Shown one piece after another: positions 5,186 to 11,467 of a stretch of 22,031 bases of DNA. A model generated the notes under the pieces. It was not told where the DNA came from and ran no database searches. It saw only the letters and a program-made list of their open reading frames with translations. Source of the DNA: a virus; the IMG/VR virus record IMGVR_UViG_3300042090_002387, positions 1 through 22,031 of that record; one strand, written 5' to 3'. Position 1 is the stretch's first letter, and each line of letters starts with the position of its first letter. Made by a program: the position numbers and the translations under genes.

Positions 5186-5582
5186 TTGGTTTCACAAACA
5201 CAAGAAAGCGAAGGCAAGCGATCAACTGAAAGCCGCTGCGGCGCCACACTCGAACAATCTTTCTTGGGTGCAGTCAGTGATTCCGGCTGGCGCAACCTGC
5301 CCGGCGGGATCCACGGCGACGTCGACGGCCGTTACCTCGAATAGCGTGTATCGCTCGACTACTTCCGGCGGCGAGGCCGGCACGACACCGATTTCAGTTT
5401 CAGCGGCCGCAGAGACGACGTACAGCGATACCACGGTCGCTCCGGGGAATGTTTTCTACTACACGGTGACGGCAACGAACTGCGGCGGCACGTCCCCTAT
5501 GTCGAACGAAGTGGGGCCGCTTACGACGCCGAATCCCCTGCCGCCCAACGCGCCTACTGGCTTGACCGGAACAGCGCAGTAG
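5109..5582 (+). CDS. Secreted fibronectin type III-like domain protein
   Basis: A 157-residue protein starts at ATG 5109 behind AAGGAG, overlapping the regulator's 3' end by 77 bases. Residues 1-25 are a clear Sec signal peptide: MKIRK, hydrophobic core LLFPALILLAVVAIP, and an ANA-NW cleavage site. A basic linker (HKHKKAKAS) is followed by one FN3-like domain (about residues 45-145): a SW-V strand, a SVYRSTTSGG strand-turn, a TTYSDTTVAPG turn, FYYTVTATN, and a closing SNEV. Two Cys (TCPAG, TNCGG) may form a disulfide. Such domains bind proteins or carbohydrates at surfaces. With the next gene it forms a secreted pair, possibly a lysogenic-conversion function; that is inference. Confidence 0.75.
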   Translation: MKIRKLLFPALILLAVVAIPQQANANWFHKHKKAKASDQLKAAAAPHSNNLSWVQSVIPAGATCPAGSTATSTAVTSNSVYRSTTSGGEAGTTPISVSAAAETTYSDTTVAPGNVFYYTVTATNCGGTSPMSNEVGPLTTPNPLPPNAPTGLTGTAQ

Positions 5583-5590
5583 GAGGCTTC

Positions 5591-6235
5591 ATGCGTTCGC
5601 GAATTTGCGTGGTGCTCGCTCTGGTCTGTGCCTTCATCTTCCCCGCGAAGGCTCAGACCAAATACAATTTCGTCCTGAAATCCGCCCCAACCTCGTTGTC
5701 TTACGCTTGGACCACAGGTCAAGCCACGCCGGCCGCACAGACGATTCGGATCTTCGACAGCTCGACGTGCGGCACCGACCCGGTTTGTACGTTCGCGGCA
5801 ACAGTGGCAAGCGATTCGTCCTGGTTGACAGTCTCTCCGTCCAGCGGCACTACCGCATTCACGATTTCGGTTGGGATCAATACCAATGGCCTGGCGGCGG
5901 GCTCATACACCGGACACATAGTAGCGACGGCGCCGCTGCTCACTACCCCGACGCTTTCTATTCCGGTGACCCTTGCTGTTACGGCCGCTCACAAAATCAC
6001 GTTGACCTGGGCGACGGGCGCAACAGACTCAACGCACGCGCCTGCGACGAGCTTCAATATCCTGCGGTCGACAGGGTTTCCGGGCACGTTTGCTCAGGTG
6101 GGCACGAGCACGATGCCGACGTATACGGATTCAACTGTGACGGCCGGGCAGACGGTGTGTTACGAAGTTGAAGGCGTGGCCAACGGCATGAGCTCGCCAG
6201 TTGCGGCGGCTACCGCGTGCTTCACAATTCCCTAG
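5591..6235 (+). CDS. Secreted BACON-like plus FN3-like domain protein
   Basis: A 214-residue protein starts at ATG 5591 behind AGGAGG, eight bases after the preceding stop. Residues 1-22 form a signal peptide with an AKA-Q cleavage site. Residues about 30-130 look like a BACON or similar Ig-like domain: SSWLTVSPSSGTT, an ISV strand, a NTNGLAAGSYTGHI turn, and a closing PVTLAVT. Residues about 133-212 are FN3-like: KITLTWATGA, SFNILRSTGFPG, PTYTDSTVTAGQT, CYEVEGVAN. BACON domains are thought to bind carbohydrates or mucins and occur in gut bacteria and crAss-like phages. Tandem Ig-like folds with a signal peptide point to an exported adhesin-like protein. Function otherwise unknown. Confidence 0.75.
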   Translation: MRSRICVVLALVCAFIFPAKAQTKYNFVLKSAPTSLSYAWTTGQATPAAQTIRIFDSSTCGTDPVCTFAATVASDSSWLTVSPSSGTTAFTISVGINTNGLAAGSYTGHIVATAPLLTTPTLSIPVTLAVTAAHKITLTWATGATDSTHAPATSFNILRSTGFPGTFAQVGTSTMPTYTDSTVTAGQTVCYEVEGVANGMSSPVAAATACFTIP

Positions 6236-6240
6236 ATATT

Positions 6241-6288
6241 GGTGGTTAAATTTTTACAGTGGTGTTAAATATTTCGCGGGTGTAAAAT
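6241..6288 (+). promoter_or_regulatory. Three-fold GGTG-TTAAA motif with a -10-like box
   Basis: Three AT-rich elements led by GGTG occur at 6241 (GGTGGTTAAAT), 6261 (GGTGTTAAAT) and 6278 (GGGTGTAAAAT), spaced 18-20 bases, about two helical turns. The last contains TAAAAT (6283-6288), whose predicted transcription start (6295) lies five bases before ATG 6300. The arrangement could be an operator array over a promoter. No good -35 is visible. Confidence 0.4.
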
Positions 6289-6299
6289 TCCGCGCATCA

Positions 6300-6605
6300 A
6301 TGTCCAAATCTCCTTATCTGCTCAACACCCGCATGCTGGAAGTCAGATGGTCTGGGGGTTCGTGCGGGCAATCTGGATGCACCGATCCGGAATGCGTTTG
6401 CGCCCTGTGCGCCAAGCCGATTGGAATTTCTGATCAAGACCCGCGCAAGGCCAATCACGATCCCGAATGCTTCGGCTGCGATTTGTGCGTCGACGACGTG
6501 CCAATAATTTTATTTCGTGGCGAAGGCAAAGATTCAGGACAGGCCGCCTTTCACGACCATTGCTTCAAAACGCTGTTACTAAATCCGGCAAATGACGCGC
6601 GCTAA
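6300..6605 (+). CDS. Cys-rich metal-binding protein
   Basis: A 101-residue protein starts at ATG 6300 without a Shine-Dalgarno, just downstream of a -10-like TAAAAT, so it is nearly leaderless. It holds many metal-ligand candidates: SCGQSGC, PECVCALC, ECFGCDLC, and a C-terminal FHDHCF. The CALC...CFGCDLC...H..HC layout is reminiscent of LIM/PHD-like or zinc-ribbon folds with two sites, but no family is recognised. It overlaps the next gene by 14 bases. A longer reading from a TTG at 6201 would overlap the secreted protein upstream and lacks an RBS. Confidence 0.6.
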   Translation: MSKSPYLLNTRMLEVRWSGGSCGQSGCTDPECVCALCAKPIGISDQDPRKANHDPECFGCDLCVDDVPIILFRGEGKDSGQAAFHDHCFKTLLLNPANDAR

Positions 6606-6945
6606 AACTTCGACTGCCCTTGCTCCACTACTCTTCCCGCAACCGGAGGAAACTCCGGCGCTGAAATCCTGGGCGCTTGTCGAACTATTCGGACACCAGC
6701 GCATCGTTGGCCACGTGACGGTAGATCCGCCGGACTTCCCGGGCATGGTGCGCGTGGACGTACCGGCGCTGAAAAAGGATGACAAAATAATCCGCGAAGC
6801 ATTCACCCGCTACTTCGGACCGAAGGCACTTTACTCGGTCAGTCCAGTGCAAGAGAAAGATATTCCCATGCTGCTGGCGCAGATCGATGGTCGGCCTGTA
6901 CAACCCGTCTCATTCAGCAACTATCGCGACCGCGAAGATTTCTAG
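6592..6945 (+). CDS. Conserved phage hypothetical protein
   Basis: A 117-residue protein starts at ATG 6592, overlapping the previous 3' end. The central block (about residues 24-60: KSWALVELFGHQRIVGHVTV, DPPDFPGMVRVDVPAL) and later FTRYFGPKALYSVSPVQE resemble a family of small proteins I recall near early or accessory genes in tailed phages, with a W-A-x-V-E-L-x-G-H start of a beta barrel. Predicted content is mainly beta strand. No catalytic residues are evident. The name is unknown; conservation suggests a real function such as nucleic-acid or protein binding. Confidence 0.65.
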   Translation: MTRAKTSTALAPLLFPQPEETPALKSWALVELFGHQRIVGHVTVDPPDFPGMVRVDVPALKKDDKIIREAFTRYFGPKALYSVSPVQEKDIPMLLAQIDGRPVQPVSFSNYRDREDF

Positions 6946-6950
6946 GCCGT

Positions 6951-6958
6951 GCTAGAAT
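6951..6958 (+). promoter_or_regulatory. Extended -10-like element of a leaderless gene
   Basis: TAGAAT (6953-6958), with TGC immediately upstream as in extended -10 promoters, ends exactly seven bases before GTG 6965. The predicted mRNA therefore starts at the start codon. There is no recognisable -35, which is acceptable for extended -10 promoters. Together with 4808 it defines a repeated CTAGAAT-N6-GTG motif. Confidence 0.5.
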
Positions 6959-6964
6959 TCGCGC

Positions 6965-7156
6965 GTGCAATTCGTCTCAGTGCGCCTCACCAAGCGCGAC
7001 CGCTTTCTCGGATTACGCATTCACCTAATCCCCATTGGAACCAAACCCCCAAAGCCGGCGAAGCGATGTAAAGTGTGTTCAGTGCTGCTCGAGGACCGAG
7101 CGAAAGACCGGTGCGCGATTTGCGGCAAGGCTGGATTCAGAGGAGCTGCTAAATGA
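6965..7156 (+). CDS. Small zinc-ribbon protein upstream of portal
   Basis: A 63-residue protein starts at GTG 6965. The basic beta-rich N-terminus (SVRLTKRDRFLGLRIHLIPI) leads into a compact four-Cys ribbon: CKVC (residues 35-38) and CAIC (residues 50-53). This is the typical spacing of a rubredoxin-like zinc knuckle. Its stop overlaps the portal ATG (ATGA), so it is translationally coupled to the portal and might assist head assembly or regulate it. There is no Shine-Dalgarno; the -10-like box at 6953 suggests a leaderless transcript that would also cover the portal gene. Confidence 0.65.
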   Translation: MQFVSVRLTKRDRFLGLRIHLIPIGTKPPKPAKRCKVCSVLLEDRAKDRCAICGKAGFRGAAK

Positions 7157-8853
7157 CGGAACGAAGATCCACACCGCGGAGCGTCAAAAGCATCGCGCGC
7201 AAAATGCTCGCGGAAGAAACCAAGATCACCACCGGCCTGGCTCGAATCGAAAAGAAAAATCAGACGCTCACGCCGGGCAGCATCTTACACCCTACGCGCG
7301 TAAACGATAGCTTCCAAAACTTCGCGGCCGCGCTGGGGATGCAGACGTCCAACCTGATGGCGCAATCCACGTACGGATTCAATCCGATAACCCGGATCCG
7401 CACGCTCCTTGAATGGATTCACCGCGGTAGCTGGATTGGCGGCGTGGCGATCGATATCGTCGCCGACGACATGACGAAGGCCGGCGTCGACTTCAAGGGA
7501 GAGATTGAGCCGGACGATATCGAGAAAATAAACGAGGAGGCTGTCAATCTCGGCGTCTGGAATTCGGTAAACGACACTATCAAATGGTCGCGGCTCTACG
7601 GCGGCGCACTGGGAGTGCTGCTCGTCGAGGGGCAAAACCTCGCGACGCCATTTCGCGTTGAGACGGTCGGACGCGGACAGTTTCGCGGGATCCTCGCCAT
7701 GGACCGTTGGCAGGTCGAGCCAAGCCTTGAGAACCTGGTACAAGATTGGGGACCGCACTTCGGCCTGCCGATGTACTACCGCGTGACGCAGGATGCTCCG
7801 GCGCTATTCGGCCAGAGGATTCACTATACCCGCTGCATGCGCCTCGAGGGCATCCGCTTGCCGTACTGGCAGCGAGTGATGGAAAACTTGTGGGGGATTT
7901 CGGTCCTCGAGCGGCTGTACGACCGCATGGTCGCCTTCGATAGCGCCACAACCGGAATGGCCCAGCTCGCGTACAAAGCCTACCTGCGCACGATCAAAAT
8001 CAAAGGACTGCGCAATATCGTCGCGGCCAGCGGATCTCTCAACTACCGCGGCCTGATCAAGCAAGTGGAATTTATGCGGCTCACCCAAACGAACGAAGGC
8101 ATTACCATGCTGGACGGTGACGACGAATTCGAAGGGCTGCAAAACACGACGTTCACCGGAATCGGCGATGTTGTCATGCACCTGGGAGAACAGCTTGCGG
8201 GCGCCACAGGGATACCGCTTACTCGCCTGTTCGGGCAGGCACCGGCCGGACTCAATGCTACCGGCGAGAGCGACATGCAGATTTACGAGGGCGGAATCCA
8301 CCAACAACAGGAACGGCACGTGCGCGCGCCAATGACCATGGCATACCGCTGCATCGCACAATCGATCGGTGTCAAGCTGCCGAAGGGATTCGGGCTCAAA
8401 TTCAAGCCACTGCGCCAGCTCACGCCGGAGACGAAGGCATCAGTCGCGAAGGATAACATCGAAGCGATTACGGCGCTGGCGTCGGGCGGCTATATCAGCG
8501 ACAAAACCACACTCAAGGAAGTGAAGCAACAATCCAGTGTTACCGACGTCGGCACGAACATCACCAATGAGGACATCGAAAAGGCCAGCGACGTTCCGGT
8601 GCCGCCGGCGGAACTGGCCATGGATCCGGACGGCGACGAGGAAGGCGCCGCGCCGAAGCCACCGAAAAAACCGGCCACGGGCGACAGCCTCGAGAAACTT
8701 TCGCAACAGGAAGCGGGCTACGTGGACAAATCCACAAAGGCGACGCACTGCGGAATCTGCAGGCGATTCCAAAAGCCAAATGGTTGCAGATTGGTCGAGG
8801 GCGTGATAAAGGCTGAGGGCGGCTGCCTCTTTTATTTGAAGCCGGCGCAGTAG
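7153..8853 (+). CDS. Phage portal protein, DUF1073 type, with C-terminal four-Cys module
   Basis: The 566-residue protein forms the dodecameric portal ring through which DNA is packaged and ejected. Recognisable DUF1073 features run in order: the N-terminal DSFQNFAAALG segment, TLLEWIHRGSWIGGVAIDIV and ADDMTKAGVDF (about residues 93-120), IKWSRLYGGALGVLLVEGQ, LYDRMVAFDSATTGMAQLAY, and the TGIPLTRLFGQAPAGLNATG signature around residue 355. A Pro/acidic linker (about 490-520) follows, then a compact tail with C533-x2-C536-x8-C545-x12-C558 and the pattern F-x-x-P-N-x-C-x-x-V-E-G. A C-x2-C-x8-C layout like this occurs in small iron-sulfur (HiPIP-like) or zinc proteins in some phages, but it is unusual fused to a portal. 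DUF1073 is also linked in databases to Acb1-like names. Confidence 0.88.
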   Translation: MTERRSTPRSVKSIARKMLAEETKITTGLARIEKKNQTLTPGSILHPTRVNDSFQNFAAALGMQTSNLMAQSTYGFNPITRIRTLLEWIHRGSWIGGVAIDIVADDMTKAGVDFKGEIEPDDIEKINEEAVNLGVWNSVNDTIKWSRLYGGALGVLLVEGQNLATPFRVETVGRGQFRGILAMDRWQVEPSLENLVQDWGPHFGLPMYYRVTQDAPALFGQRIHYTRCMRLEGIRLPYWQRVMENLWGISVLERLYDRMVAFDSATTGMAQLAYKAYLRTIKIKGLRNIVAASGSLNYRGLIKQVEFMRLTQTNEGITMLDGDDEFEGLQNTTFTGIGDVVMHLGEQLAGATGIPLTRLFGQAPAGLNATGESDMQIYEGGIHQQQERHVRAPMTMAYRCIAQSIGVKLPKGFGLKFKPLRQLTPETKASVAKDNIEAITALASGGYISDKTTLKEVKQQSSVTDVGTNITNEDIEKASDVPVPPAELAMDPDGDEEGAAPKPPKKPATGDSLEKLSQQEAGYVDKSTKATHCGICRRFQKPNGCRLVEGVIKAEGGCLFYLKPAQ

Positions 8854-8861
8854 GAGACACG

Positions 8862-9098
8862 ATGTGGGAGAAATTGTGGTGGGCGGGGTATTGGATGTGG
8901 TGCGAGCCGGCCGGACAACTGACGGGCCTGATAATCGCAGCTTTGATCGTGCTCGCTTTTTTGTGGGCATGGATTTTCGACTCAAGGCGAGTGATGCTGT
9001 GTGCGTCCGCAGCATTGGCCTGTTTTTTAGTTTTTCTTTTCTGGTGGGTCGTGCCTTTGATCCACGATATTTTGTTGGTCGACATCAACAGCCATTAA
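8862..9098 (+). CDS. Two-helix membrane protein
   Basis: A 78-residue protein starts at ATG 8862 behind AGGAGACACG, eight bases after the portal stop. It has a Trp-rich N-terminus (MWEKLWWAGYWMW), a first transmembrane helix (about residues 19-37, GQLTGLIIAALIVLAFLWAW), a short charged turn (FDSRR) and a second helix (about residues 44-68), then a polar tail. Two helices with a short turn is a layout shared with some class II holins, but nothing else here suggests a lysis cassette. It is the first gene of the cargo block after the portal. Confidence 0.6.
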   Translation: MWEKLWWAGYWMWCEPAGQLTGLIIAALIVLAFLWAWIFDSRRVMLCASAALACFLVFLFWWVVPLIHDILLVDINSH

Positions 9099-9107
9099 GG
9101 AGGGGCG

Positions 9108-9365
9108 ATGCAAATCCCAGCAGCAGAACAAATCGAAGGTGCCGCAGATTCAATCACCACGCTTTCTGATTTTGTGCGAACGGACCAACTTGCCGAACTC
9201 AGGGAAGCTATGGGTGCAGACACTATAAAGAAACTTGGGGCGCCACTTACTACATCCGATGATTTTAATATCGGTTACACGCTTGGCTTGCAGGTCGCGC
9301 GCACAATGCTCTCCAACAGTGCCAAGCTCGCGATCGCGGGAATCGATCCCGGCGATTTGCTTTGA
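9108..9365 (+). CDS. Small hypothetical phage protein
   Basis: An 85-residue protein starts at ATG 9108 behind the strong site AAGGAGGGG. It is acidic, mostly helical (IPAAEQIEGAADSITTLSDF, DQLAELREAMGADTIKKLG) with a Gly/Tyr turn (FNIGYTLGLQVARTML). No Cys pairs, signal peptide or catalytic motif are seen. Its stop is three bases before the next ATG, indicating co-transcription. Function unknown. Confidence 0.6.
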   Translation: MQIPAAEQIEGAADSITTLSDFVRTDQLAELREAMGADTIKKLGAPLTTSDDFNIGYTLGLQVARTMLSNSAKLAIAGIDPGDLL

Positions 9366-9368
9366 TCA

Positions 9369-9653
9369 ATGGGCGATAAAATTCACAAGGCGGGACCGGA
9401 TGGCCACGGCAACGAGCTGTATGTTTTTCACTGTCCGGGCTGCGGCTACGGCCACAATGTGCCAGTGCCGCGGTGGACATGGAATGGATCGCTTGACAAG
9501 CCAACTTTCTCTCCGTCGCTCGACGTCAACAAGCAACATCCTGAGTATCGATGCCACTCGTTCATCAAGGACGGACAGATCCAGTTCATGAACGATTCCT
9601 GCCACAAGCTGAAAGGCCAGACGGTCGATCTGCCGGATTGGGACTGCGAATGA
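9369..9653 (+). CDS. DUF6527 family protein
   Basis: A 94-residue protein starts at ATG 9369. It matches the phage DUF6527 family: an N-terminal strand with FHCPGCGYGHNVPV (CxxC plus His), the WTWNGSLDKPTFSPSLDV block where F-x-PSL is invariant, CHSFIKDGQIQFMNDSCHKL, and the closing GQTVDLPDW. Conserved Cys and His suggest a bound metal. These proteins are common in tailed-phage genomes and have no established function. The stop overlaps the next ATG (ATGA). Confidence 0.8.
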   Translation: MGDKIHKAGPDGHGNELYVFHCPGCGYGHNVPVPRWTWNGSLDKPTFSPSLDVNKQHPEYRCHSFIKDGQIQFMNDSCHKLKGQTVDLPDWDCE

Positions 9654-9850
9654 GAATCACGCTGGTACAAATAATCGAAAGCGGTAAGGGGCGCAAGGAG
9701 GTCGGCATCGCGGTCGAATCATTGAAGTGGTGGCACGATGACGGGGATCATGGGTACGTGACGTTCATCGATTCGACCAACATGGACGTTGTGGAAAACA
9801 AAGCGGAAATCGACAGGAAAATTGCTGAGGAAGAAAAAAGATTAGCTTGA
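9650..9850 (+). CDS. Small hypothetical phage protein
   Basis: A 66-residue protein starts at ATG 9650, coupled to the gene before it by ATGA. It is highly charged: an N-terminal beta segment (RITLVQIIESG), then KEVGIAVESLKWWHDDGDHGYV, and a C-terminal acidic/basic helix (NKAEIDRKIAEEEKRLA) likely to form a coiled coil. No family recognised. A longer frame from 9551 lies inside the DUF6527 gene in another phase and is not credible. A promoter overlaps its stop. Confidence 0.55.
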   Translation: MRITLVQIIESGKGRKEVGIAVESLKWWHDDGDHGYVTFIDSTNMDVVENKAEIDRKIAEEEKRLA

Positions 9851-9875
9851 CGTACAATCTTGGATGGTTTATTTT
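9847..9875 (+). promoter_or_regulatory. Sigma70-like promoter for the replication-type gene
   Basis: TTGACG (9847-9852), a 17-bp spacer and TATTTT (9870-9875) give a near-consensus promoter overlapping the preceding stop codon. The predicted start near 9882 leaves a 5' leader of about 115 nt before ATG 9997, in contrast to the leaderless genes elsewhere in the window. Confidence 0.6.
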
Positions 9876-9892
9876 CCTTGCGCGGTATTGCT

Positions 9893-9976
9893 CTCGGATG
9901 CGGTCCTTCGGAATGTTAGCCTTGCCGGGTCGACGCCGATAACCGCATCCGAGCGGCTGTGAATGGTTGACCCGGC
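9893..9976 (+). promoter_or_regulatory. Two interleaved inverted repeats in the 5' leader
   Basis: Arm 1 CTCGGATGCGGT (9893-9904) is perfectly complementary to ACCGCATCCGAG (9942-9953). Arm 2 GCCGGGTC (9924-9931) is complementary to GACCCGGC (9969-9976). The order 1-2-1'-2' is the topology of an H-type pseudoknot or of two crossing DNA operators. A Shine-Dalgarno GAGGA follows at 9984. This could be an autoregulatory RNA element or a binding site; the sequence cannot separate the two. Confidence 0.6.
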
Positions 9977-9996
9977 GAACACTGAGGAAAAACTGA

Positions 9997-10590
9997 ATGC
10001 CGAAACGCATTATCGAGTTCGAGTCCGTCTGGGCATCGGATAAATTAGCGGCATGCCAGGAACAAAATCGAGTTGAGTATGTGTGGCTTTACGGACTGGC
10101 CGACGCAAATGGCAGCTTCGAAATCACGAACATGCGGGTCGTTTGGGGCAAGGTTTCACCCATTAGACCGAGCCTCACGCTGGAGAGATTGACCGACGTT
10201 TTCCGGGACTTTGAGGAACATGGTTTGATGTTCACGTGGGAGGAAAACGGCAAGAAATTCGCTCATTGGGTTGGTAGTACTAAGCCTGGTAGGCTGCCAG
10301 CGGAAGGACATAGGGCAAGATACCAATCATTTGCGCCTAACGTACCAATGAATCAGTTACTTGCATACTCGAAGGAACACGGGATGACCGATTCCGGAGT
10401 TAGTCCGGATAAGGTCCGGACAGGAAGGGATGGGATTGGGATTGGAAGGGATGGGATTGGGTTTGGAGTGGCTGCGCCACAAGGCGCGCCTGAGAGCGAT
10501 TGGGAGTACCTGAACCATCCTGTCTATGGAGAGCAAAGACGGAAAAGGCTTGAGGCGGAGCGGTCGTCGACAGCCAAGAGGAAACCATGA
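9997..10590 (+). CDS. Replication organiser / DnaD-DnaT-like N-terminal domain protein
   Basis: A 197-residue protein starts at ATG 9997, eight bases after GAGGA. Residues 1-105 resemble the winged-helix N-terminal domain of phage replisome organisers: FESVWASDKLAACQEQNRVE, YVWLYGLADANGSFEITNMR, then a RPSLTLERLTDVFRDFEEHG helix, LMFTWEENGKKFAHWVG and GRLP. The middle is low-complexity (GRDGIGIGRDGIGFG), encoded by a 21-bp tandem repeat, and the C-terminus is basic. Such proteins bind the origin and recruit helicase or its loader. No helicase or loader is in the window, so partners would be elsewhere or host-supplied. Its stop overlaps the next gene (ATGA). Confidence 0.65.
   Translation: MPKRIIEFESVWASDKLAACQEQNRVEYVWLYGLADANGSFEITNMRVVWGKVSPIRPSLTLERLTDVFRDFEEHGLMFTWEENGKKFAHWVGSTKPGRLPAEGHRARYQSFAPNVPMNQLLAYSKEHGMTDSGVSPDKVRTGRDGIGIGRDGIGFGVAAPQGAPESDWEYLNHPVYGEQRRKRLEAERSSTAKRKP
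10393..10464 (+). repeat. Iteron-like repeats inside the replication gene
   Basis: Three TCCGGA palindromes lie exactly 11 bases apart (10393, 10404, 10415), followed by a 21-bp tandem duplication (10423-10443 and 10444-10464, differing at one base) built of GGAAGGGATGGGATTGGG. The + strand has six GGG tracts with mostly 2-3 nt loops, a strong G-quadruplex candidate. Phage lambda carries its origin iterons inside gene O, so an origin here is reasonable but unproven. Confidence 0.55.
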
Positions 10591-10853
10591 GCGAAGAAAA
10601 AACGAGGGTCGATATCCAGCGGGGTCGGCTAAACGATGGCCGCATGGATCCTGACGATATCGCGCGGCTCGAGGCGATGGGGAACTGTGGAAAAAAAATT
10701 GTACTGCTGATGCGCGCGCAGAAAATTGAGAATCGTTCCATTCACGTAATCCAAATCACTCACGATGAGTGGTGCCCGAATGCAGCGCACCCGGAAAGCG
10801 TCTGCACGTGCGACGCCGACGTCAGAATGATTCCGGTGCAGAGAATACCGTGA
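10587..10853 (+). CDS. Conserved phage hypothetical protein
   Basis: An 88-residue protein starts at ATG 10587, overlapping the previous stop (ATGA). The first 55 residues are helical and charged (DPDDIARLEAMGNCGKKIVL). The C-terminus carries IHVIQITHDEWCPNAAHPES, then VCTCDADVRM, a pattern with clustered His/Cys/Asp that looks like a metal site and resembles small proteins I recall from other phages. Function unknown. It shares a GTGA stop/start overlap with the next gene. Confidence 0.6.
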   Translation: MSEEKTRVDIQRGRLNDGRMDPDDIARLEAMGNCGKKIVLLMRAQKIENRSIHVIQITHDEWCPNAAHPESVCTCDADVRMIPVQRIP

Positions 10854-10999
10854 AGCTGCGCGCGCGAATCCGGGAGATTGCGGCGCAGAAATCCATGGGC
10901 GGGAAAATCACGATCGAGCCCAGCGACGAAACGAAGCGAAAAATTATCGATGCGCAAAAGGCTGCGCTGGAGCGGAGATTGAAGGAATTGAAGCGATGA
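10850..10999 (+). CDS. Short basic helical protein
   Basis: A 49-residue protein starts at GTG 10850 in a GTGA overlap with the upstream stop and ends in an ATGA overlap with the next gene. It is very rich in Lys/Arg/Glu and predicted to be almost wholly helical (KLRARIREIAAQ, KRKIIDAQKAALERRLKELK), so a coiled coil or nucleic-acid-binding helix is plausible. An upstream extension from 10769 would overlap the previous gene and is not preferred. No family recognised. Confidence 0.55.
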   Translation: MKLRARIREIAAQKSMGGKITIEPSDETKRKIIDAQKAALERRLKELKR

Positions 11000-11295
11000 G
11001 TTTGGAAGGGAAAATACAGAGAAAAATTCCTGTGAGCGAGCATGCGCTCACAGTCATATTTTTTCCGAAGGGCTTCGCGGACGGGGTGTTGATCCACGAA
11101 CTTAGCCCTGCGTCGGGGAGGTGCGCTTGCGGGTGGGACTACGTGCCATCCGAATCCAACGGGTATGAGCGAGTCGAATCTTTGCGGTCAGCATATTGGA
11201 AACACATCGGAGATGTTCTCAAGGGGGGCAACCATGACGACGTGCAAAAAAATAAAATCCGGCTATGCCGGCCAGCGCTACCAGGTCAGCTTTGA
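10996..11295 (+). CDS. Small hypothetical protein
   Basis: A 99-residue protein starts at ATG 10996 (ATGA overlap). Residues 1-78 look protein-like: a beta-rich start (PVSEHALTVIFFPKG), a Cys/Trp motif (GRCACGWDYV) and a polar helix (RVESLRSAYWKHIGDVL). The last 20 residues, which overlap the next gene by 62 bases, are less convincing, so the 3' end may have drifted by a small frameshift. The CxCxW motif suggests a metal or structural site only. No family recognised. Confidence 0.5.
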   Translation: MSLEGKIQRKIPVSEHALTVIFFPKGFADGVLIHELSPASGRCACGWDYVPSESNGYERVESLRSAYWKHIGDVLKGGNHDDVQKNKIRLCRPALPGQL

Positions 11296-11467
11296 GGATG
11301 CCGACGGCAAGCGGAAAACAATGGGCTGGACGGAGCGCGCCGACGGCGAGCCGCTAGTTGGTTCGATCAATGCGCACCCGGTTTGGAAAAATCCGCAGGT
11401 GTTCGATCTGCAAACCACGAAAAATTGGAACCTTCCAAGCGACGCAGAGCCGGAGAACAAAGAGTGA
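11234..11467 (+). CDS. Conserved phage hypothetical protein
   Basis: A 77-residue protein starts at ATG 11234, behind AAGGGGGG. The body is SGYAGQRYQVSFEDADGKRK, TMGWTERADGEPL, then a HPVWKNPQVFDLQ block. This YA-QRY-V ... GW ... HP layout recurs in small hypothetical proteins of tailed phages as I recall them. It should be beta-rich. The stop overlaps the methyltransferase GTG (GTGA), so it is coupled to it. Starts upstream (11165) would overlap the preceding gene heavily. Confidence 0.65.
   Translation: MTTCKKIKSGYAGQRYQVSFEDADGKRKTMGWTERADGEPLVGSINAHPVWKNPQVFDLQTTKNWNLPSDAEPENKE

Noticed and set aside
10423-10464. CRISPR or microsatellite interpretation of the 21-bp tandem repeat
   Set aside because: There are only two adjacent units without spacers, in coding frame; repeat-origin or low-complexity coding explains it better. 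No CRISPR array is seen anywhere in the window.
11383-11463. Longer N-terminus for the methyltransferase
   Set aside because: The extra 27 residues overlap the preceding gene in another frame; the family normally begins close to the IIRGDAR motif and GTG 11464 is coupled to the upstream stop.
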